64,000 nt of DNA, from positions 3,286,001 through 3,350,000 of the forward strand of contig NZ_CP139195.1 in NCBI RefSeq assembly GCF_034057115.1. The letters are read 5' to 3'. Below are positions 18,260 through 33,304 of this stretch, one piece after another. Below the pieces are notes generated by a model, which saw only the letters and a list, made by a program, of their open reading frames with translations, ran no database searches and was not told the origin of the DNA. The DNA comes from Pseudomonas sp. AN-1 (GTDB taxonomy: Bacteria; Pseudomonadota; Gammaproteobacteria; Pseudomonadales; Pseudomonadaceae). The translations under genes were made by a program, and so were the position numbers. Each line of letters opens with the position of its first letter. Position 1 is the first letter of the stretch.

Positions 18260-18640
18260 TCAGCCGAGGACCAGGATGCCGTCCATTTCCACCTGGGCGC
18301 CGCGCGGCAGGGCGGCCACGCCGATGGCGGCGCGCGCCGGGTACGGCTGCTGGAAGTAGCGGCCCATCACCTCGTTGACGGTGGCGAAGTTGCCCAGGTC
18401 GGTGAGGAAGATGTTCAGCTTGACGATGTCGGCCAGCGAGCCGTCGGCGGCTTCGCAGACCGCCTTGAGGTTCTCGAACACCTGCACGGCCTGGGCCTCG
18501 AAGCCCTCGACCAGCTGCATGCTGGCCGGGTCCAGCGGGATCTGCCCGGACAGGTAGACGGTGTTGCCGGCCTTGATCGCCTGGGAGTAGGTGCCGATGG
18601 CGGCGGGGGCCTTGTCGCTGCTGATGACGCTCTTGCTCAT
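18260..18640 (-). CDS. ridA: RidA family enamine/imine deaminase
   Basis: Cytosolic reactive-intermediate deaminase that hydrolyses 2-aminoacrylate and related enamines. The 126-residue product shows [23 protein letters not shown], the substrate-binding Arg in [13 protein letters not shown], and the C-terminal VEMDGILVL; these mark a true RidA-type member. It follows spoT by 79 bases, as in other pseudomonads. A second, more divergent RidA-like gene lies in the dad operon. Confidence 0.95.
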   Translation of the reverse strand: MSKSVISSDKAPAAIGTYSQAIKAGNTVYLSGQIPLDPASMQLVEGFEAQAVQVFENLKAVCEAADGSLADIVKLNIFLTDLGNFATVNEVMGRYFQQPYPARAAIGVAALPRGAQVEMDGILVLG

Positions 18641-18719
18641 GGGAGCTCCTTGCGGGCTGTGGATGGCAGGCGCCGGGGGCGGCGCCCTGCGTTGGGAAAG
18701 CGGGCGGGGGCGGGCCGCC

Positions 18720-20831
18720 TCAGGCGCGCAGACGGGTGATGTGGCTGACGCCCTTGATGGTGCGCAGGCGCTTGATCACCCGCGCCAGGTGCACGCGGTT
18801 GTGCACGCTGACCACCAGCTGGACCACGCTGATGCGGCCGTCGCGCTCGTCCATGCTGATCTTCTCGATGTTGCCGTCGGCGCTGGCCACCGCGGTGGCC
18901 AGCAGGGCGATCAGGCCGCGCTGGTGCTCCAGCTCGACGCGCAGCTCGACGTTGAACTCGCCGGTGACGTCCTTGGCCCAGGACAGCGGGATGCACTTGT
19001 CCGGGTTGTGGCGGAATTCGCTGATGTTGCGGCAGTTGTCGAGGTGGATGACCATGCCCTTGCCGGCCGACAGGTGGCCGACGATGGGGTCGCCGGGGAT
19101 CGGCGTGCAGCACTTGGCGTAGCTGATCACCAGGCCCTCGGTGCCGCGGATCGCCAGCGGGCCCTCGTGGCCGGGCATCTGCTCACTGCCTTCCTCGGCC
19201 AGCAGGCGGCGGGCCACCACGTAGGCCATGCGGTTGCCGAGGCCGATGTCCTCGAGCAGGTCGTCGCGGTGGGCCAGCTGGTACTCGGCGAGCACCGCGG
19301 CGACGCGCTCGGCGGCGATCTTCTCCAGGTGGCTGTCGAAGCCGGCCAGCGCCTTGTTCAGCAGGCGCTCGCCGAGGCTGACCGACTCGGAGCGGCGCTG
19401 CTGCTTGAGCGAGTGGCGGATGTGGGTGCGCGCCTTGCCGGTGACCACGAAGTTGAGCCAGGCCGGGTTGGGCCGCGCGCCGGGGGCGGTGACGATCTCC
19501 ACCGTGGCGCCGCTCTGCAGCTGTTCGGACAGCGGCGCCAGGCGGCGGTTGATGCGGCAGGCGATGCAGCTGTTGCCGACGTCGGTGTGCACCGCGTAGG
19601 CGAAGTCGACCGCCGTCGAGCCCTTGGGCAGCTCCATGATCCGCCCCTTGGGGGTGAACACGTAGACCTCGTCGGGGAACAGGTCGATCTTGACGTTCTC
19701 GATGAACTCCAGCGAGTTGCCGGCGCGCTGCTGCAGCTCGAGGATGCCCTTGACCCACTGGCGGGCGCGCTCGTGGGTACCGCGCGGGCTCTGCTCGTCG
19801 CTGGACTTGTACAGCCAGTGCGCGGCGATGCCGAAGTTGGCCATCTCCTCCATCTCGCGGGTGCGGATCTGGATCTCGATGGGCACGCCGTGCATGCCGA
19901 ACAGGGTGGTGTGCAGCGACTGGTAGCCGTTGGCCTTGGGGATCGCGATGTAGTCCTTGAAGCGCCCGGGGAACGGTTTGTACAGGCTGTGCACCGCGCC
20001 GAGCACGCGGTAGCAGGTGTCGACCTTGTCGACGATGATGCGGAAGGCGTAGACGTCCATGATCTCGTTGAACGCCCGGCGCTTGCCGCGCATCTTCTGG
20101 TAGATGCTGTAGAGGTGTTTCTCGCGGCCCTTGACCTCGCCGTCCAGGCCCTCTTGGGCCAGGCAGTTGACCAGCGACTGCTGGATCTTGCCGACGATCT
20201 CGCGGCGGTTGCCGCGGGCGCGGCGCACCGCCTGCTTGATGCGCTCGGCGCGCATCGGGTGCATGGCCCTGAAGCCCAGATCCTCGAACTCGGCGAAGGT
20301 GTTGTGCATGCCGAGGCGGTTGGCGATCGGCGCGTAGATCTCCAGGGTTTCCTTGGCGATGCGCCGGCTCTTCTCATGCGGCATGGCGTCCAGCGTGCGC
20401 ATGTTGTGCAGGCGGTCGGCCAGCTTGACGAGGATCACGCGGATGTCGCGGGCCATGGCCATGGCCATCTTCTGGAAGTTCTCGGCCTGCGCCTCGGCCT
20501 TGGTCTGGAAGTCCATCTGGGTCAGCTTGCTGACCCCGTCGACCAGCTCGGCGACGGTGCTGCCGAACTGCGCGCTGAGGGCATCCTTGGGGATGCCGGT
20601 GTCCTCGATGACGTCGTGCAGCATGGCGGCCATCAGGCTCTGATGGTCCATGTGCATGTCGGCGAGGATGCAGGCCACCGCCAGCGGGTGGGTGACGTAG
20701 GCCTCGCCGCTGCGCCGGCGCTGGCCGTCGTGGGCCTGCTCGGCGTAGTAGTAGGCGCGGCGGACCAGATTGACCTGGTCCGGCGTGAGGTAATTGCTGA
20801 GGCGGTCGGCGAGGGCGTCTATGCTGGCCAA
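18720..20831 (-). CDS. spoT: Bifunctional (p)ppGpp synthetase/hydrolase SpoT
   Basis: Stringent-response enzyme that makes and degrades (p)ppGpp. The 703-residue protein has an HD hydrolase domain (about 20-200, with [14 protein letters not shown] and [12 protein letters not shown]), a RelA/SpoT synthetase domain (about 230-345, with [10 protein letters not shown]), a TGS domain (about 385-450, with [21 protein letters not shown]) and a C-terminal ACT domain. The intact HD motif identifies SpoT rather than RelA. rpoZ lies 59 bases upstream and ridA downstream, the conserved gmk-rpoZ-spoT order. Confidence 0.97.
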   Translation of the reverse strand: MASIDALADRLSNYLTPDQVNLVRRAYYYAEQAHDGQRRRSGEAYVTHPLAVACILADMHMDHQSLMAAMLHDVIEDTGIPKDALSAQFGSTVAELVDGVSKLTQMDFQTKAEAQAENFQKMAMAMARDIRVILVKLADRLHNMRTLDAMPHEKSRRIAKETLEIYAPIANRLGMHNTFAEFEDLGFRAMHPMRAERIKQAVRRARGNRREIVGKIQQSLVNCLAQEGLDGEVKGREKHLYSIYQKMRGKRRAFNEIMDVYAFRIIVDKVDTCYRVLGAVHSLYKPFPGRFKDYIAIPKANGYQSLHTTLFGMHGVPIEIQIRTREMEEMANFGIAAHWLYKSSDEQSPRGTHERARQWVKGILELQQRAGNSLEFIENVKIDLFPDEVYVFTPKGRIMELPKGSTAVDFAYAVHTDVGNSCIACRINRRLAPLSEQLQSGATVEIVTAPGARPNPAWLNFVVTGKARTHIRHSLKQQRRSESVSLGERLLNKALAGFDSHLEKIAAERVAAVLAEYQLAHRDDLLEDIGLGNRMAYVVARRLLAEEGSEQMPGHEGPLAIRGTEGLVISYAKCCTPIPGDPIVGHLSAGKGMVIHLDNCRNISEFRHNPDKCIPLSWAKDVTGEFNVELRVELEHQRGLIALLATAVASADGNIEKISMDERDGRISVVQLVVSVHNRVHLARVIKRLRTIKGVSHITRLRA

Positions 20832-20890
20832 AGTATTACTCCAGACCGGTCAGTGCCGGTGATTCAGGCGCGCGACGTCGACCCGGCAAT

Positions 20891-21154
20891 TCAGATCTCC
20901 TCGCTGCCGTTTTCCTCGAAGGCGGCGAACAGCGGAGTCTCCTCGACGATGTCTTCCTGCTGCACCACTTCATGGTCGACCAGGCCTTCGGCGATTTCGC
21001 GCAGGGCCACCACGGTCGGCTTGTCGTTTTCCCAGGCCACCTTCGGCTCCTTGCCGCCGGTCGCCAGCTGGCGGGCGCGCTTGCTGGCGAGCATGACCAG
21101 TTCAAAACGGTTATCGACGTTGTCCAGGCAGTCTTCAACAGTGACGCGGGCCAT
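20891..21154 (-). CDS. rpoZ: RNA polymerase omega subunit
   Basis: Small RNA polymerase subunit that helps assemble the beta-prime subunit and contributes to ppGpp binding. The 87-residue product begins [21 protein letters not shown] and contains [18 protein letters not shown], both diagnostic. An acidic C-terminal tail ([16 protein letters not shown]) is usual for gammaproteobacteria. It sits between gmk and spoT; the 102-base gap to gmk holds an AT-rich pocket (about 21204-21232) that may be its promoter. Confidence 0.97.
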   Translation of the reverse strand: MARVTVEDCLDNVDNRFELVMLASKRARQLATGGKEPKVAWENDKPTVVALREIAEGLVDHEVVQQEDIVEETPLFAAFEENGSEEI

Positions 21155-21256
21155 GGTGTTCCTCGTGATTCAACGGCTGGGCCCGGCAGTCGCCGGGCGG
21201 ATTGGATAGTCTAAAAAATCGCCAATGGTTAGGGAAGTGGCGAATGCGTCCGGGCG

Positions 21257-22764
<1,508 letters not shown>

Positions 22765-22885
22765 GGGCGATCCTCGCATTGGTAAGGGGGCGGGCGCCCG
22801 TGGCGCCGCGGATTCGATCCGCCAGTGTAACCCAGGCGCGTCGGCCCCCCAATCGCGGCGGTGGTTCGCCACGCCTGCGGCCCTC

Positions 22886-22891
22886 TATAAT
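22886..22891 (+). promoter_or_regulatory. Probable -10 element of rph promoter
   Basis: A perfect TATAAT stands 36 bases before the rph ATG in an otherwise GC-rich gap. The -35 region (TTCGCC at 22865) is weak, so only the -10 is called. Confidence 0.55.
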
Positions 22892-22927
22892 GGTTCGCAC
22901 TTTCCCCCTCTTCGACAGGACCTGCCG

Positions 22928-23647
22928 ATGAACCGTCCCAGTGGTCGCGCCGCCGACCAGATGCGCCCGATCCGTATCACCCGCCACTACACCAAGCATG
23001 CCGAGGGTTCGGTGCTGGTCGAGTTCGGCGATACCAAGGTGATCTGCACGGTGAGCGCCGAGGCCGGCGTGCCGCGCTTCCTCAAGGGGCAGGGCCAGGG
23101 CTGGCTGACCGCCGAGTACGGCATGCTGCCGCGCGCCACCGGCTCGCGCACCCACCGCGAGGCGGCGCGCGGCAAGCAGGGCGGGCGCACCCTGGAGATC
23201 CAGCGCCTGATCGGCCGCTCGCTGCGTGCCGCGCTGGACCTGTCCAAGCTGGGCGAGACCACCCTGTACATCGACTGCGACGTGATCCAGGCCGACGGCG
23301 GCACCCGCACCGCGTCGATCACCGGCGCCACTGTGGCACTGATCGATGCGCTGGCTACCCTGAAGAAGCGTGGCGCGCTGAAGCAGAACCCGCTCAAGCA
23401 GCTGGTCGCCGCGGTCTCGGTGGGCATCTACCAGGGCCAGCCGGTGCTCGATCTGGACTACCTGGAGGACTCGGCGGCCGGCACCGACCTCAACGTGGTG
23501 ATGACCGACGCCGGCGGCTTCATCGAGGTGCAGGGCACCGCCGAGGGCACGCCGTTCCAGCCCGAGGAACTCAACGCCATGCTGGCGCTGGCGCGCAAGG
23601 GCATCGACGAGCTGTTCGAGCTGCAGCGCGCCGCGCTCGACAACTGA
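22928..23647 (+). CDS. rph: Ribonuclease PH
   Basis: Phosphate-dependent 3'-5' exoribonuclease that trims tRNA 3' ends. The 239-residue protein has [15 protein letters not shown] at the start, [21 protein letters not shown] (RNA-binding loop with catalytic-site Arg), [29 protein letters not shown] and a C-terminal [13 protein letters not shown]. Length and motifs are complete, unlike the frameshifted rph of E. coli K-12. It is divergent from yicC behind a TATAAT element. Confidence 0.97.
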   Translation: MNRPSGRAADQMRPIRITRHYTKHAEGSVLVEFGDTKVICTVSAEAGVPRFLKGQGQGWLTAEYGMLPRATGSRTHREAARGKQGGRTLEIQRLIGRSLRAALDLSKLGETTLYIDCDVIQADGGTRTASITGATVALIDALATLKKRGALKQNPLKQLVAAVSVGIYQGQPVLDLDYLEDSAAGTDLNVVMTDAGGFIEVQGTAEGTPFQPEELNAMLALARKGIDELFELQRAALDN

Positions 23648-23690
23648 GACCGGCTGCGGCCGGGCCGGCGCCTGGTCCGGGAGGTGTGCG

Positions 23691-24059
23691 ATGAACGACG
23701 AGCAACTGCCGGCGCCGCCCGGCCCGGACGCCGAGGCGCGCAAGTGGGCGATGCTCTGCCACTACGCGGCCTTCGCCTGGCTGCTGGCGCCGATGATCGG
23801 CAACGTCATCGGCCCGCTGCTGGTCTGGCAGCTCAAGCGCGAGAGCGATCCCTACGTCGACGCCCAGGGTCGCGAGGCGCTGAACTTCCAGATCACCGCG
23901 AGCCTGGCGCTGCTGGTCTGCGCGACCCTGTCGTGGGTGGCCTTCCCGCTGGCCGCGCTGGTCAGCGTGGGCGCCCTGGTGCTCACCGTGATCGGCGGGA
24001 TCAAGGCCAACGAGGGCCGCGCCTGGCGCTATCCGTTCTGCATCCGCTTCCTCAGGTAG
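23691..24059 (+). CDS. DUF4870 family membrane protein
   Basis: A 122-residue protein with a hydrophilic N-terminus and about three hydrophobic segments: YAAFAWLLAPMIGNVIGPLL, then a second helix (ASLALLVCATLSWVAFPL) and a third (ALVSVGALVLTVIGGI). The conserved DPYVDAQGREALNFQ between the first two is the mark of the DUF4870 (Tic20-like) family. Function is unknown. It follows rph by 43 bases and ends at a strong terminator. Confidence 0.85.
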   Translation: MNDEQLPAPPGPDAEARKWAMLCHYAAFAWLLAPMIGNVIGPLLVWQLKRESDPYVDAQGREALNFQITASLALLVCATLSWVAFPLAALVSVGALVLTVIGGIKANEGRAWRYPFCIRFLR

Positions 24060-24067
24060 CGGACATG

Positions 24068-24095
24068 AAAAAGCCGACCCGCGGGTCGGCTTTTT
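24068..24095. terminator. Bidirectional intrinsic terminator
   Basis: AAAAAGCCGACCC and GGGTCGGCTTTTT pair perfectly around GC. It lies between the convergent DUF4870 and crc genes and has T-tracts on both strands. Confidence 0.93.
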
Positions 24096-24110
24096 CGTCG
24101 CTGCGGCCGC

Positions 24111-24890
24111 TCAGATGCTCAGCGTCCAGTCGTAGTCGACCACCAGCGGCGCGTGCTGCGAGAAGCGCGGCTGGCGCGGCAGCTGGGCGCTGCGCACGCT
24201 GCGGCGCATGCCGGGGGTGAGCAGCTGGTAGTCGAAGCGGAAGCCGAGGTTGAGCATCTGCGCCTGCTCGGTGTCCGGCCACCAGCTGTATTGCTCGCCC
24301 TCGCGGCTGACCTCGCGCAGGGCGTCGACGTAGCCGAGGTTGCCGAACACCTCGTCGAGCCAGGCGCGCTCGGGGGCGAGGAAGCCCGGCGCCTGCTGGC
24401 AGTCGCGCCAGTTCTTCACGTCCAGCTTCTGGTGCGCCACGTACAGCGAGCTGCAGTAGATGTACTCGCGGCGCTTGCGGCGCTGCTTGTTCAGGTAGCT
24501 GGTGAAGTCGTCCATGAACTTGAACTTGGCGTTCAGGTCGGCGTCGCCCTTCTGACCGCTGGGCATCAGCAGGCTGGCGATGCTGACCTTGTCGAAGTCG
24601 GCCTGCAGGTAGCGCCCGTAGCGGTCGGCCTGCTCGAAGCCCAGGCCGAAGATGATGGCCTTGGGCTGCAGGCGCGAGTAGATGGCGACGCCGCCCTGGC
24701 TCGGCACTTCGGCATCGACGGCGTACATGGTGTAGCCGTCGAGCTGCCAGGCGGGGTCTTCCATGTCATAGCACGAGGCGCGGGTGTCCTGCAGGCAGAT
24801 GACGTCGGCGTTCTGGCTCTGCAGCCAGCCGAGCAGGCCGCGCTCCACCGCCGCCTGCATACCGTTCACGTTGACACTGACAATCCGCAT
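24111..24890 (-). CDS. crc: Catabolite repression control protein Crc
   Basis: Partner of Hfq in translational catabolite repression in Pseudomonas; it stabilises Hfq on A-rich motifs near ribosome-binding sites. The 259-residue product has the endonuclease/exonuclease/phosphatase fold (MRIVSVNVNGMQAAVERGL, ICLQDTRASCYDM, SQGGVAIYSR, RFDYQLLTPGM, SQHAPLVVDYDW) and exactly the length known for Crc. Some nuclease residues are altered, as in known Crc, which lacks nuclease activity. It is divergent from pyrE, as in P. aeruginosa. Confidence 0.97.
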   Translation of the reverse strand: MRIVSVNVNGMQAAVERGLLGWLQSQNADVICLQDTRASCYDMEDPAWQLDGYTMYAVDAEVPSQGGVAIYSRLQPKAIIFGLGFEQADRYGRYLQADFDKVSIASLLMPSGQKGDADLNAKFKFMDDFTSYLNKQRRKRREYIYCSSLYVAHQKLDVKNWRDCQQAPGFLAPERAWLDEVFGNLGYVDALREVSREGEQYSWWPDTEQAQMLNLGFRFDYQLLTPGMRRSVRSAQLPRQPRFSQHAPLVVDYDWTLSI

Positions 24891-24960
24891 AAATGGCCCC
24901 TGAAAAAACCTGTGTGTATGATACCCGACTTTCCTGTTTTTTGGCGGAATCGGGCATCTC

Positions 24961-25602
24961 ATGCAAGCATATCAACGCGAATTCATCCGCTTCGCCATCG
25001 AGCGCGGCGTGCTGCGCTTCGGCGAGTTCACCCTCAAGTCCGGGCGCACCAGTCCCTACTTCTTCAACGCCGGGCTGTTCAACAGCGGCCTGGCCCTGGC
25101 GCAGCTCGGCCGCTTCTATGCCGAGGCGGTGCAGGCCAGCGGCATCGACTTCGACGTGCTGTTCGGTCCGGCCTACAAGGGCATCCCGCTGGCCAGCGCC
25201 ACCGCCATCGCCCTGGCCGAGCAGCATGGCCGCGACCTGCCCTGGTGCTTCAACCGCAAGGAGGCCAAGGATCACGGCGAGGGCGGCACCCTGGTCGGTG
25301 CGCCGCTGGTCGGAAAGGCGCTGATCGTCGACGACGTGATCACCGCCGGCACCGCGATCCGCGAGGTGATGCAGATCATCCAGGCGCAGGGCGCACAGGC
25401 GGCCGGCGTGCTGATCGCGCTCAATCGCGAGGAGCGCGGCCAGGGCGAACTGTCGGCGATCCAGGAAGTCGAGCGCGACTTTGGTATACCGGTAGTGAGC
25501 ATTGTCTCGCTGACTCAGGTGCTGGATTATCTGGCGCAGGATGAACAGCTCCGCCAGCACCTGCCGGCGGTCGAGGCGTACCGCACGCAATACGGAATCT
25601 GA
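24961..25602 (+). CDS. pyrE: Orotate phosphoribosyltransferase
   Basis: Fifth step of pyrimidine synthesis, orotate plus PRPP to OMP. The 213-residue product contains [16 protein letters not shown], the [10 protein letters not shown] flexible loop, and the PRPP motif [13 protein letters not shown]. The start [18 protein letters not shown] is usual. The 70-base gap to crc contains TATGAT (24917-24922) as a probable -10. Confidence 0.97.
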   Translation: MQAYQREFIRFAIERGVLRFGEFTLKSGRTSPYFFNAGLFNSGLALAQLGRFYAEAVQASGIDFDVLFGPAYKGIPLASATAIALAEQHGRDLPWCFNRKEAKDHGEGGTLVGAPLVGKALIVDDVITAGTAIREVMQIIQAQGAQAAGVLIALNREERGQGELSAIQEVERDFGIPVVSIVSLTQVLDYLAQDEQLRQHLPAVEAYRTQYGI

Positions 25603-25790
25603 CCGGTACACGAAGTTTCAGGCCATACAACAACTATTAGAAACTCATTTTTGGATTGGCATGCCAGTTCAAGGCCTGCCAGGCGGTCATGTACGGACAT
25701 GGCCGTCATGTCACAAGAATAAAAAAGATTAGTCGCGCAGGCTGCGCCATGGCTGGCCTGCATCTCTAACCTTTTCGAATAGTTGAACGT
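25603..25790 (+). promoter_or_regulatory. AT-rich leader upstream of DUF3360-like gene
   Basis: This 188-base gap is much less GC-rich than its surroundings, especially 25610-25735, so a promoter is likely, but no convincing -35/-10 pair was found. It holds AAGAATAAAAAAG (25715-25727), which fits the Hfq/Crc motif AANAANAA, and a GCGCAGGCTGCGC hairpin (25735-25747). No ribosome-binding site is visible just before the ATG at 25791. Confidence 0.4.
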
Positions 25791-27266
25791 ATGACCGACA
25801 ATAATCAGAAAAGTTACCGCGAACTGCATAAGCCCAAATCACAGTTCGGATCGCGGGAAGAATATCTCGAGCACGAACTGACGATCATGTCGCCGCGGCG
25901 CTGGGGCATCAACCTGCCGCTGCGCGACTACCGCTTCGAGCTGGAGGACTGGGTGCCGGCGATGGCCGCCACCATCGGCAAGATCGTCATGGTCGCCGCG
26001 GTGGTGGCCGCCTTCGCCGCGCCACTGGGGCTGTCCAACGAGTTCGTCATCGAGAACGCCCGTTACGAGATGCTGATCGCCGCGCTGCTGTTCGTGGTGC
26101 TGTTCTCCGGCATCCTCAACCCGGCGGCCAACCTGGCCGGCACCCACGGCCCGCTGATTCCGCTGATTCCGCTGATCGTCGCCTCCGGTGGCCACCCGAT
26201 GGCGCTGGGCATCATGGTCGGCGTGCTCGGCTTCATCCTCGGCATCAGCAAGGGCGGCAGCCTGCTGGCGCGGCTGACCAGCGACGGGGTGTGCGGCGGC
26301 CTGCTGCTGTACCTGGGCTTCATCGGCGTCACCTCGCAGATCAAGAGCCTGTTCGCCTGGGCCGGCGGTTTCGACATGGGTTATCTGGCCTTCGTGATCG
26401 TCTTCGCCACCATCGTCATGTATGCCTATCTCGAACATATCCGCATGCGCTGGCTGGCCATTCCGCTGGGCGCGATCATGGCCGCGGCAATTGCCTTCGC
26501 CCTCGGTGCGCCCTTCGAGTTCAAGACCGAGCCGGGCATTCCCAACCTGAATCCGGCCTACTGGTGGGGCGAGGACAGCGGCTGGCAACTGGGCCTGCCG
26601 GAGTTGCAGCACTTCATCGCCGTGGCGCCCTTCGCGGTACTGGCGGTGGCCATGTGGTCGCCGGACTTCCTCGGCCACCGCATCTTCCAGGAACTGAACT
26701 ATCCGCCCAAGGCCAAGAAGGTGCTGATGAACATCGACGACACGATGTGCATCGCCGCGGCGCGGCAGATCGTCGGCACTTCCCTGGGCGGCGGCAACCT
26801 GACTTCTTCCTGGGGCACCTACATGGTGCCCGCGGCCATCGCCAAGCGGCCGATTCCGGCCGGCGCCATGCTCACCGGCCTGCTCTGCGTGATCGCCGCG
26901 CTGTGGGGCTACCCGATGGACCTGGCGATCTGGCCGCCGGTGCTCAGCGTGGCCCTGCTGGTCGGCGTCTACCTGCCGCTGCTGGAGGCCGGCATGCAGA
27001 TGACCCGCGAGGGCAAGACCTCGCAGTCGGCGGCCATCGTGATCTTCTCCTCGGCGCTGGTGAACCCGGTGTTCGGCTGGTCGCTGACCATGCTGCTGGA
27101 CAATCTCGGCCTCATCGGTGACAAGGAGCGCGGCCAGAGCCTCGGCCATCGCGATCGCTGGATCATCCCGGCCGCGGTGTTCCTCATCCTCTGTGGCGTG
27201 ATGGCGGCGATCGGCATGTTCCCGGGCATTCCGGCGCTGCTGGAGTCGTTCCGCGGCCTGGCCTGA
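25791..27266 (+). CDS. DUF3360-like multi-spanning membrane protein (putative transporter)
   Basis: A 491-residue inner-membrane protein with a hydrophilic N-terminus (about 55 residues) and about ten hydrophobic helices. Features include NLAGTHGPLIPLIPLIVASGG, a SulP/NCS2-like PxxP segment; GISKGGSLLARLTSDGVCGG; a charged WSPDFLGHRIFQELNYP loop; and MNIDDTMCIAAARQIVGTSLGGGNLTSSWGTYMVP. Length and pattern fit the uncharacterised DUF3360 family; anion or nucleobase transport is inferred from the SulP/NCS2-like look. It is not part of the usual crc-pyrE neighbourhood, and its leader is unusual, so acquisition is possible. Confidence 0.6.
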   Translation: MTDNNQKSYRELHKPKSQFGSREEYLEHELTIMSPRRWGINLPLRDYRFELEDWVPAMAATIGKIVMVAAVVAAFAAPLGLSNEFVIENARYEMLIAALLFVVLFSGILNPAANLAGTHGPLIPLIPLIVASGGHPMALGIMVGVLGFILGISKGGSLLARLTSDGVCGGLLLYLGFIGVTSQIKSLFAWAGGFDMGYLAFVIVFATIVMYAYLEHIRMRWLAIPLGAIMAAAIAFALGAPFEFKTEPGIPNLNPAYWWGEDSGWQLGLPELQHFIAVAPFAVLAVAMWSPDFLGHRIFQELNYPPKAKKVLMNIDDTMCIAAARQIVGTSLGGGNLTSSWGTYMVPAAIAKRPIPAGAMLTGLLCVIAALWGYPMDLAIWPPVLSVALLVGVYLPLLEAGMQMTREGKTSQSAAIVIFSSALVNPVFGWSLTMLLDNLGLIGDKERGQSLGHRDRWIIPAAVFLILCGVMAAIGMFPGIPALLESFRGLA

Positions 27267-27286
27267 TCGGCTGCTCCGCGGCAGAC

Positions 27287-27310
27287 AAGGGGGAGCCTCG
27301 GGCTCCCCTT
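27287..27310 (+). terminator. Intrinsic terminator after DUF3360-like gene
   Basis: AAGGGGGAGCC, loop TCG, GGCTCCCCTT form a stem with one bulged G, followed by TGTCGTTTTG. Confidence 0.8.
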
Positions 27311-27451
27311 TGTCGTTTTGCCGAACCGCTTCACGCTCTGCCCGTCCCGCGCTTTTGTGGCGCGGCGACGGGGCGGGTATCCTGCGAGATCGGCAGGCGA
27401 TGTTCCGGGCAGCGGTTGTCCGGTTGGGAGAACGAGGTGAGAGGCTGAGCG

Positions 27452-28036
27452 ATGCGGATGGGGAACGTGCTATTGCTGCTGCTGGGGCTGCTGGCCGCGA
27501 CGACGGTGCAGGCCGAGCTGTATCGCTACGTGAACCGCCAGGGGGTGGTGGTGCTGGACCGCCAGGGCGTGCCCCCCGAATACGTGGCCAACGGCTACGA
27601 GGTGCTCAACGACCAGGGGCGGCTGATCCGCGTGGTGCCGCGCGCGCCGACCGTCGAGGAGCTGCGCCGCCAGGCCGATCAGGCGCGCCAGGCGCAGGCC
27701 GATGCCCAGCTGCGCCAGCGTTACGCCAGCCTCGCCGACCTCGAGCAGACCCGCGCCCAGCGTCTGCGTGACATCGACTCCTTCGCCGGGGTCAACCATG
27801 CCAACCTGCAGAGCGTGGACGGCCAGTTGGCCTCGCTGGAGCGCCAGGCCGCCGCGCGCCAGCGCGCCGGCCAGGCCGTGCCGGCGGGCCTGCTCAAGCA
27901 GATGGAGGACCTGCGCCTCGAGCGCGGCCGCCTCGAGAGCGAACTGCGCCGCCTGGACGGGGTGCGCAAGAGCGTGGAGGCGGAGTTCGCCGCCGACCGT
28001 GCGCGCCTCGAGCAGCTGCTCGGCGCCGGGCGCTGA
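27452..28036 (+). CDS. Secreted DUF4124 domain protein with coiled coil
   Basis: A 194-residue periplasmic protein. A signal peptide (about 1-21, ending TTVQA) precedes a short DUF4124 domain (ELYRYVNRQGVVVLDRQG, VPPEYVANGYEVLN). From about residue 70 to the end it is a long, charged helix rich in Arg, Glu, Gln and Ala, probably a coiled coil. Function is unknown. A GAGGTGAGAGG stretch lies upstream. It converges with argB. Confidence 0.8.
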   Translation: MRMGNVLLLLLGLLAATTVQAELYRYVNRQGVVVLDRQGVPPEYVANGYEVLNDQGRLIRVVPRAPTVEELRRQADQARQAQADAQLRQRYASLADLEQTRAQRLRDIDSFAGVNHANLQSVDGQLASLERQAAARQRAGQAVPAGLLKQMEDLRLERGRLESELRRLDGVRKSVEAEFAADRARLEQLLGAGR

Positions 28037-28051
28037 CGCCGCAGCGGGTGA

Positions 28052-28073
28052 CGCCGCTCCCGGAGGAGCGGCG
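28052..28073. terminator. Hairpin between DUF4124 gene and argB
   Basis: CGCCGCTCC, loop CGGA, GGAGCGGCG form a perfect 9-base stem between convergent genes. There is no T-tract. Confidence 0.5.
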
Positions 28074-28080
28074 CTGGCCC

Positions 28081-31421
<3,341 letters not shown>

Positions 31422-31453
31422 GGGCGACTCGGCGCGAAGGGGTGGAAGAACGC

Positions 31454-31909
31454 TCAGTGGCGACCGCTGTGGCCGAAGCCGCCGGCGCCGCGCTGGCTGT
31501 CGTCGAACTGCTCGACCAGCTCGAAGCGCGCCTGCACCACCGGCACCAGCACCAGCTGGGCCAGGCGCTCGCCGACGGCGATGGTGAAGGCGCTCTGCCC
31601 GCGGTTCCAGCAGGACACCATCAGTTCGCCCTGGTAGTCGGAGTCGATCAGGCCGACCAGGTTGCCGAGGACGATGCCGTGCTTGTGGCCCAGGCCCGAG
31701 CGCGGCAGGATCAGCGCGGCCAGTCCCGGGTCGGCGACGTGGATGGCCAGTCCGGTGGGGATCAGCACGGTCTGTCCGGGCTCGAGGGTCAGCGCCTCCT
31801 GCAGCATGGCGCGCAGGTCGAGGCCGGCGGAGCCGGGCGTGGCGTACTCGGGCAGCGGGAAGTCGCGGCCCAGGCGCGGATCGAGGATGCGGGCTTGCAG
31901 TGTGTGCAT
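31454..31909 (-). CDS. dut: Deoxyuridine triphosphatase
   Basis: Hydrolyses dUTP to dUMP, keeping uracil out of DNA and feeding thymidylate synthesis. The 151-residue trimer-forming protein shows all five motifs: [41 protein letters not shown] and the C-terminal Gly-rich [12 protein letters not shown]. It lies 6 bases after coaBC and 32 before algC. Confidence 0.97.
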   Translation of the reverse strand: MHTLQARILDPRLGRDFPLPEYATPGSAGLDLRAMLQEALTLEPGQTVLIPTGLAIHVADPGLAALILPRSGLGHKHGIVLGNLVGLIDSDYQGELMVSCWNRGQSAFTIAVGERLAQLVLVPVVQARFELVEQFDDSQRGAGGFGHSGRH

Positions 31910-31915
31910 CGGGAG

Positions 31916-33124
31916 TCAGTTCCGGTGGTAGCGTTCGGCGATGAAGGCGATCAGCTGGCGGGCGATCTTGCCCTTGCTGGTCTGCGGAAAACTATTCTGC
32001 GCGAGCTGGCGGTCGATGATGGTGATCGCGTTCTCCTCGCTGTTGAAGCCGATGCTCGGGTTGGCCACGTCGTTGGCGACGATTAGGTCGAGGTTCTTGT
32101 CCCTGAGCTTGCGCGCCGCGTAGTCGAGCAGGTTCTCGGTCTCGGCGGCGAAGCCGACGCTGAACGGCCGGTCGGCGCGGGTGGCGAGGGTGGCGAGGAT
32201 GTCCGGGTTGCGCACCATGCGCAGGGTCAGGCCGTCGTCGCTGCCCGGGTCCTTCTTCATCTTCTGCGCGGCGACCACCTCGGGGCGGTAGTCGGCCACC
32301 GCGGCGGCGGCGATCAGGATGTCGCAGGGCATCGCCGCCTCACAGGCGGCCAGCATGTCGCGGGCGCTGGCCACGTTGACCCGGCTGACCCGCTGCGGGG
32401 TGGCCAGGTGCACCGGGCCGCTGACCAGGGTCACCGCGGCGCCGGCCTCGGCGGCGGCCTCGGCGAGGGCGAAGCCCATCTTGCCCGAGCTGTGGTTGGT
32501 GATGTAGCGCACCGGGTCGATGGCTTCCTGGGTCGGTCCGGCGGTGATCAGCACCCGGCAGCCGGTGAGCAGGCCGCGCTCGAAGCAGTCGGCGGCGCGT
32601 TGCGCCAGCTCGTCGGCCTCCAGCATGCGCCCGGGGCCGACGTCGCCGCAGGCCTGGCTGCCGGCGCCGGGGCCGAACAGGCGCAGGCCGCGCTGCACCA
32701 GCAGCTCGGCGTTGGCCTGGGTCGCCGGGTCGCGCCACATCGCCTGGTTCATCGCCGGGGCCAGCGCCACCGGGGCGTCGGTGGCCAGCACCAGGGTGGT
32801 CAGGAGGTCGTCGGCGATGCCCTGGGCCAGGCGCGCCATCAGGTCGGCGGTGGCCGGGGCGATCAGCACCAGGTCGGCCCAGCGGGCCAGCTCGATGTGG
32901 CCCATGGCCGCCTCGGCGGCCGGGTCGAGCAGGTCGTTGAACACCGGGTGGCCGGACAGCGCCTGCAGGGTCAGCGGGGTGATGAACTCGCGGGCGGCGC
33001 GGGTCATCACCACGCGCACTTCGGCGCCCTGGTCGCGCAGCCGGCGGATCAGTTCGGCGCTCTTGTAGGCGGCGATGCCGCCGCCGACTCCCAGGACGAT
33101 GCGTTTACGCTGCAACCGCTGCAT
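31916..33124 (-). CDS. coaBC: Bifunctional CoaBC (phosphopantothenoylcysteine synthetase/decarboxylase)
   Basis: Two consecutive steps of coenzyme A synthesis. Residues 1-185 are the FMN-dependent decarboxylase CoaC ([29 protein letters not shown] with the conserved PAMN motif). Residues about 190-402 are the CTP-dependent CoaB synthetase ([20 protein letters not shown], then AAAVADYRP and KIKK-like KMKKDPG). The 402-residue length is normal. It is the first gene of the operon with dut, algC and argB, and is divergent from radC over 180 bases. Confidence 0.96.
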   Translation of the reverse strand: MQRLQRKRIVLGVGGGIAAYKSAELIRRLRDQGAEVRVVMTRAAREFITPLTLQALSGHPVFNDLLDPAAEAAMGHIELARWADLVLIAPATADLMARLAQGIADDLLTTLVLATDAPVALAPAMNQAMWRDPATQANAELLVQRGLRLFGPGAGSQACGDVGPGRMLEADELAQRAADCFERGLLTGCRVLITAGPTQEAIDPVRYITNHSSGKMGFALAEAAAEAGAAVTLVSGPVHLATPQRVSRVNVASARDMLAACEAAMPCDILIAAAAVADYRPEVVAAQKMKKDPGSDDGLTLRMVRNPDILATLATRADRPFSVGFAAETENLLDYAARKLRDKNLDLIVANDVANPSIGFNSEENAITIIDRQLAQNSFPQTSKGKIARQLIAFIAERYHRN

Positions 33125-33304
33125 GAGCCTGCCTTTTTATTCTGCGATGGAGGTGGATTGCGCGGCGTCGCGAACGGGGTCACAACGGCCGGCGCCGGGT
33201 TGAAAATCGGGCGGGCTAAGATAGCACAGCGCCAGTCGCGCCGGCAGCGCAGCCGGGCGGGCGCCGGCCGCCATGGGGGCGCGCCGCACACAGGGAGGTG
33301 GGGA

